Source: Ornithinimicrobium avium (GTDB lineage: Bacteria; Actinomycetota; Actinomycetes; Actinomycetales; Dermatophilaceae). Taken from it: DNA of 64,000 nt. The stretch spans positions 744,001 to 808,000 of the forward strand of contig NZ_CP031229.1 of the NCBI RefSeq assembly GCF_003351765.1, read 5' to 3'. The notes below the pieces were generated by a model. That model searched no databases, was not told where the DNA came from, and was given only the letters and a program-made list of their open reading frames with translations. Of the stretch, positions 60,517 to 64,000 are shown piece by piece. The position numbers were made by a program, and so were the translations under genes. Within the stretch, counting starts at the first letter, position 1; the number at the start of each line of letters is the position of its first letter.

Positions 60517-61532
60517 CCACCATCGCCCCCGCGCCCTCCCGCCGCTCCTCGCCGGACACCCCCGCCACCGAGGACCAGCGGGTCTCCCGCACCAGGACGG
60601 TCGTCGTCGCCCTGGCCCTCCTCGTGGCCGCCGCGTGCACCGCATACCTGCTCTACGACGTGCGCGGCTCCTGGTCCTACGCGATGGACCTGCGGACCCG
60701 GCAGCTGGCCGCGCTGCTGATCACGGGCGCGGCGGTGGGCGCCTCGAGCCTGGTCTTCCAGACCGTGGCGGGCAGCCGGATCCTCACCCCCAGCGTGATG
60801 GGCTTCGACGCGCTCTACATGCTGATCCAGACGGTGATCGTCTACGCGCTGGGCTCGGCAGCCTTCCTGGCGCTCACCCCGGGCCAGCACTTCCTCCTCG
60901 ACGCCGTCCTGCTGACCGTCTTCGGGTGGCTCCTGTTCACCTGGCTGTTCCGGCGGTCCAGCCGCAACCTGCTCATGCTCGTCCTCGTCGGCGTCGTGCT
61001 GGGCTCCTTCTTCGCCTCGTTGACCTCGCTGTCCTCCCGGCTGCTCTCCCCCGACGACTTCCTGACCCTCCAGGACGTCATGTTCGCCAGCTTCAGCACG
61101 GCCGACCCCGGGCTGCTCTGGACCGCCGGGGTCGTCACCGTGCTCGGCATCGCCGCGCTGGTGCCCCTCGGCCGCCGGCTCGACGTCGTCGCGCTCGGGC
61201 ACGACCCCGCGGTCACCCTCGGCGTCCCCTTCCACCGCACGGTGCGCATCACCCTGGCGGTGACGACCATGCTCGTCGCGGCGGCGACCGCGCTGGTGGG
61301 GCCGATGCTCTTCCTCGGGCTGGTCGTGGCCAACCTGGCCCGCCAGCTCGTCCCCACCCACCGGCACGCCGTGCTCGTCCCGGTCGCGATCCTGGTCGGG
61401 GTGCTGACCTGCGTGGCCGGCCAGCTCGTCGTCGTGCACGTCTTCGACCTGACCACCACCCTGAGCGTCGTCGTCAACCTGGTCGGCGGTCTCTACTTCC
61501 TGCGCCTGCTGATGAGGACGGTCCTGCTGTGA
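60513..61532 (+). CDS. Siderophore ABC transporter permease, FecCD family (second)
   Basis: The 339-residue permease has the FecCD elements TRQLAALLITGAAVGASSLVF, SRILTPSVMGFDALY and GPMLFLGLVVANLARQLV. It pairs with the permease before it, as in FatC/FatD-type importers. The ATG at 60513 overlaps the previous stop and the stop overlaps the ATPase gene (GTGA at 61529-61532), so all four importer genes are translationally coupled. Confidence 0.93.
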   Translation: MTTIAPAPSRRSSPDTPATEDQRVSRTRTVVVALALLVAAACTAYLLYDVRGSWSYAMDLRTRQLAALLITGAAVGASSLVFQTVAGSRILTPSVMGFDALYMLIQTVIVYALGSAAFLALTPGQHFLLDAVLLTVFGWLLFTWLFRRSSRNLLMLVLVGVVLGSFFASLTSLSSRLLSPDDFLTLQDVMFASFSTADPGLLWTAGVVTVLGIAALVPLGRRLDVVALGHDPAVTLGVPFHRTVRITLAVTTMLVAAATALVGPMLFLGLVVANLARQLVPTHRHAVLVPVAILVGVLTCVAGQLVVVHVFDLTTTLSVVVNLVGGLYFLRLLMRTVLL

Positions 61533-62440
61533 TCACCATCGACCGCGTCACCCACCGCTACGGCACCACCACGGTGCTCGACGACGTCAGCCTCGCGCTG
61601 CCCGCCGGCCGCCTCACCTCGGTCATCGGGCCGAACGGTGCCGGCAAGTCCACGCTCTTCTCGGTGATCTCGCGCCTGCTGCGCCCCACCGCCGGCAGCG
61701 TCACCGTCGACGGCCTGGAGGTGCTGTCCGCGCGCGACGGCGAGGTCGCCCGGCGGCTGGCCGTGCTGCGCCAGGACAACCAGGTCGCGGCCCGGCTGAC
61801 CGTGCTCGACCTGGTCCGCTTCGGCCGCTTCCCGCACTCCGGCGGGCGGCTCACCGCGCGGTGCCACGCCAAGGTCGAGGAGGCCATGGACTGGCTGGAG
61901 ATGGAGCCGCTGCGCGACCGCTACCTCGACCAGCTCTCCGGCGGCCAGCGCCAGCGGGCCTTCATCGCGATGGTGCTGGCCCAGGACACCGACTACCTGC
62001 TCCTGGACGAGCCGCTGAACAACCTGGACATGAAGCACTCGGCCGCGATGATGTCGCTGGTGCGCCGCGCCGTGGACGAGCTCGGCAAGACCGTCGTGGT
62101 CGTCATGCACGACATCAACTTCGCCTCGGCCTACTCCGACCACATCGTGGCGATGCGCGACGGCGCGGTCGTGGCGGCAGGCCCGCCCGGGCAGATCATG
62201 CGCCGCGAGGTGCTCCAGGACGTCTTCGACATGGACATCCACGTCCAGGACCTCAACGGCATGCGCCTGGGCATCTTCTGGACCCCCGGCGCCCCCGTGC
62301 CGCCTCCCTCGGCCGTCGACCTGCGCGACCTGCTCGACGCGGTGACCGAGGACCACCCGGGGAGGCCCCCGCAGGGCGGCGCACCCCATACCCGGACCAC
62401 CACCCAGCCCGACACCGTGACCGCAGGAGATCTCCGATGA
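61529..62440 (+). CDS. Siderophore ABC transporter ATP-binding protein
   Basis: The 303-residue ATPase has Walker A GPNGAGKST, the Q-loop LAVLRQDNQ, signature LSGGQRQR, Walker B YLLLDEPLNNLD and H-loop MHDINFASAYSDH, as in FecE/FatE-type importers. The C-terminal 50 residues are a proline-rich, poorly conserved extension. It overlaps the permease before it and the DUF2218 gene after it (ATGA at 62437-62440). It powers import of a ferric siderophore. Confidence 0.95.
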   Translation: MITIDRVTHRYGTTTVLDDVSLALPAGRLTSVIGPNGAGKSTLFSVISRLLRPTAGSVTVDGLEVLSARDGEVARRLAVLRQDNQVAARLTVLDLVRFGRFPHSGGRLTARCHAKVEEAMDWLEMEPLRDRYLDQLSGGQRQRAFIAMVLAQDTDYLLLDEPLNNLDMKHSAAMMSLVRRAVDELGKTVVVVMHDINFASAYSDHIVAMRDGAVVAAGPPGQIMRREVLQDVFDMDIHVQDLNGMRLGIFWTPGAPVPPPSAVDLRDLLDAVTEDHPGRPPQGGAPHTRTTTQPDTVTAGDLR

Positions 62441-62736
62441 CCCAGACCCGCACCGCCCTTGTCAGCACCGACGCACCCGCGCGCTACGCCAAGCAGCTCG
62501 CCTCCCACCTCGGCCGCAAGATGACCGTCGAGGAGACCGCGCAGGGGCCGCGCCTGACGATGGACTTCGACGGTCAGGTCGCCAGCTGCCAGCTGGACAC
62601 CACCGCAAACGGCACGCTGCGGATGCGCGCGGCGTCCGACAGCGAGGCCGCTCTGGAGCGGATGGCGCAGGTCGTCGGCTCGCACCTGGAGCGGTTCGGC
62701 GCCAAGGCCGAGCTCCGGGTGAGCTGGACCGCCTGA
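62437..62736 (+). CDS. DUF2218-domain protein of the siderophore operon
   Basis: The 99-residue protein matches DUF2218 by its pattern: ARYAKQLASHLGRKM near the start, RLTMDFDGQVASCQLD in the middle, and the final ERMAQVVGSHLERFGAK. DUF2218 proteins are often next to iron-siderophore genes in actinobacteria; a role in handling the imported iron complex has been suggested only by context. It is the fifth gene of the iron-box operon, coupled by an ATGA overlap to the ATPase. Confidence 0.88.
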   Translation: MTQTRTALVSTDAPARYAKQLASHLGRKMTVEETAQGPRLTMDFDGQVASCQLDTTANGTLRMRAASDSEAALERMAQVVGSHLERFGAKAELRVSWTA

Positions 62737-62777
62737 CCGGCCGTGCCCGGCGGCGCGACCCTACCGGCCCGCCGGCG

Positions 62778-63659
62778 TCAGGACCCGGAGACGGCGACCC
62801 TGATCCGGTTGGCCCACGGGTCCTCGAAGGAGACCGTGCGGCCGTCGTCGGCGGCCTGGACGCCGAAGTGCCGCATCCGCTCGCTCAGCTCGCCCACGGC
62901 GTCGGTGTCCGGCAGCTCGATGTCGATCTGACCCAGGCCCAGGGCCGGGAAGCGCCGGCCCGCACCACGGCTGTTCCAGACGTTCATCGCCATGTGGTGG
63001 TGGTAGCCGCCCGCGCTCACGAAGAGCGCCTGGTGGCCCAGCTCGGCCGTGGTGTCGAACCCGAGCCGGTCGACGTAGAACTCCTTGGCGCTGCGCGTGT
63101 CGCCGACCGAGAGGTGGACGTGGCCGACCACCGCGTCGCTGGCGTCCGGCACCTCCAGCACCTGCGGGGTGAGGTGCTCGCGCAGGAAGTCGTTGGGGTC
63201 GAGGTACAGCGTGGCCATCTCGACCTGGCCGTGCACCCAGCTCCACTGCGTGCGGTCGCGGTCCCAGTAGAGCTCGATCCCGTTGCCCTCGGGGTCGTCG
63301 AAGTAGAACGCCTGGCTGACCAGGTGGTCGGCGCTGCCGGTGAAGCTGCGCGGCGCACGCTGCGCCATCGAGGCCACGGCCGCGGCCAGGTCGGTCTGGG
63401 TCGGGAAGAGGATGGCGGTGTGGAACAGCCCGGCGGACCCGGGCGCCGCGTGCCCCAGCTGCGGGCTGTGCCGCAGGACGACCACAGGCGTCGTGCCGCG
63501 CCCCATCGTGACCACGGGGCCCTCCTCGGAGAGGACCTGCAGGGTGACGGCGTCGCGGTAGAAGGCCATCATCCCGGCGAGGTCGGCGACGTCGAGGGTC
63601 ACCGGGCCCATCGCGGTGTCGGCGGCGAGGCGGTCGGGGCGGACGGTCTGCGAGGTCAT
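62778..63659 (-). CDS. VOC-family extradiol dioxygenase-like protein (catechol-2,3-dioxygenase type)
   Basis: The 293-residue protein contains two vicinal-oxygen-chelate modules. The first (about 15-130) includes MGPVTLDVADLAGMMAFYRD and ends in FDDPEGNGIELYWDR. The second (about 165-290) contains GHVHLSVGDTRSAKEFYVD and AGGYHHHMAMNVW, then SFEDPWANRI. His and Glu residues at the expected metal positions are present. Similar Bacillus proteins are called CatE, but the substrate here is unknown. The ATG at 63659 has AGGAG 4 nt upstream. A TGAC-GTCA palindrome lies in its promoter. Confidence 0.85.
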   Translation of the reverse strand: MTSQTVRPDRLAADTAMGPVTLDVADLAGMMAFYRDAVTLQVLSEEGPVVTMGRGTTPVVVLRHSPQLGHAAPGSAGLFHTAILFPTQTDLAAAVASMAQRAPRSFTGSADHLVSQAFYFDDPEGNGIELYWDRDRTQWSWVHGQVEMATLYLDPNDFLREHLTPQVLEVPDASDAVVGHVHLSVGDTRSAKEFYVDRLGFDTTAELGHQALFVSAGGYHHHMAMNVWNSRGAGRRFPALGLGQIDIELPDTDAVGELSERMRHFGVQAADDGRTVSFEDPWANRIRVAVSGS

Positions 63660-63675
63660 GGGTCTCCTAGATGTA

Positions 63676-63685
63676 TGACGTGTCA
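63676..63685 (-). promoter_or_regulatory. Possible operator upstream of the dioxygenase gene
   Basis: TGACGTGTCA contains the inverted arms TGAC and GTCA with a 2-nt centre, 16 nt upstream of the dioxygenase start and inside the likely promoter. No regulator gene is adjacent, so the binding protein is unknown. Confidence 0.25.
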
Positions 63686-63724
63686 CCTAGCGTAGCGCAC
63701 GCGTCTCGTGGTTCATTCCCACCA

Positions 63725-64000
63725 TCAGTCGAGGATCCGTACCCAGTTGGGGCCGTGGCCGGTCTCGGCGGTCCCCAGCGAGGTCAGGGACCCGTCGCCC
63801 TCGACGCGGAGCAGCTCGGCCCGGGTGGACCGCTCCCCCACGCTCACCACGAGCCGGCCGTCCGGGGTGACGGCGAAGCCGCGGGGCTGCGGCTGCGTCG
63901 GTGTGAAGTGCGCCGGCTCGCCCAGGCCGCCCTCACCGTCCACCGGGAGCGAGGCCAGCTCGGAGGAGCTGCGCTCGGAGGTGATGAGCCACGCTCCGGC
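63725..64000 (-). CDS. Lactonase-family beta-propeller protein, C-terminal fragment cut by the window edge
   Basis: The minus strand from 64000 to 63725 is an open frame of 91 codons plus stop, entering from outside the window. It encodes AWLITSERSSSELASLPVDG, then PQPRGFAVTPDGRLVVSVGE and ends in HGPNWVRILD. The repeated propeller-blade pattern and the PRGFAVTPDG block are typical of the 7-bladed 6-phosphogluconolactonase-like (lactonase) family. The N-terminal part is missing, so length and active site cannot be judged. Confidence 0.75.
   Translation of the reverse strand, partial: AGAWLITSERSSSELASLPVDGEGGLGEPAHFTPTQPQPRGFAVTPDGRLVVSVGERSTRAELLRVEGDGSLTSLGTAETGHGPNWVRILD

Noticed and set aside
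1..64000. tRNA, rRNA, riboswitch or prophage features.
   Set aside because: I saw no cloverleaf with CCA-type ends, no rRNA-like sequence, no known riboswitch core and no phage structural genes.

Overview
The window is very GC-rich, densely packed DNA with strong G/C preference at third codon positions, many GTG starts, and gene pairs overlapping by ATGA, GTGA or TGATG. Gene content and order (hemE-DUF3000-RNase D, HemQ/HemY coproporphyrin heme genes, split LigD end-joining genes, DUF222/HNH protein, IdeR-type iron box) point to a chromosomal segment of an actinobacterium. Ornithinimicrobium/Serinicoccus/Intrasporangium relatives are my best guess by inference. I saw no phage, insertion sequence, CRISPR array or RNA gene.

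Layout. 1-1.7 kb: split LigD end-joining genes (ligase partial at the edge) and a ribbon-helix-helix/LuxR-HTH fusion. 1.8-7.1 kb: a 1784-residue secreted subtilisin-like protease with kelch and cell-wall-binding repeats. 7.2-13 kb: MsrB, HemQ, HemY, a DUF4349 lipoprotein, NadE and HemE. 13-17.5 kb: DUF3000 protein, RNase D, an HTH-MurA fusion and a spermidine-synthase-like protein. 17.6-20 kb: a three-gene phospholipid operon (CDP-alcohol transferase, CdsA, PlsC-like fusion) in which every gene is broken. 20.1-45 kb: an envelope-polysaccharide region with nucleotide-sugar enzymes, several glycosyltransferases (two of them two-domain fusions in opposite order), an ABC exporter and membrane proteins. 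A few unrelated genes sit among them: hydrolase, acetyltransferase, DUF1992 protein, CoA-disulfide-reductase-like flavoprotein. 45-49.6 kb: IMPase-like phosphatase, universal stress protein and a tripartite tricarboxylate transporter. 49.6-54.3 kb: DUF222/HNH protein, App1-like phosphatase reading into OsmC, lipid kinase. 54.3-58.4 kb: dxs, a small unknown and an ABC1/UbiB kinase. 58.5-62.7 kb: an iron-box-controlled siderophore importer. The right end holds an extradiol-dioxygenase-like protein and a partial lactonase.

How the genes fit together. The dehydrogenase at 22866-24200, the 2-epimerase at 27585-28640 and the reductase/aminotransferase/acetyltransferase set at 40597-43348 can be assembled into a full route from UDP-GlcNAc to a 2,3-diacetamido-mannuronic-acid nucleotide sugar. 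The surrounding glycosyltransferases and exporter would use such a sugar.

Two window-wide patterns matter. At least a dozen genes have a TANNNT hexamer 5-8 nt before the start codon, the layout of leaderless transcripts. Five genes carry frameshifts, mostly at short G or C runs, so either indel-type sequence errors or recent gene decay must be considered before calling functions lost.
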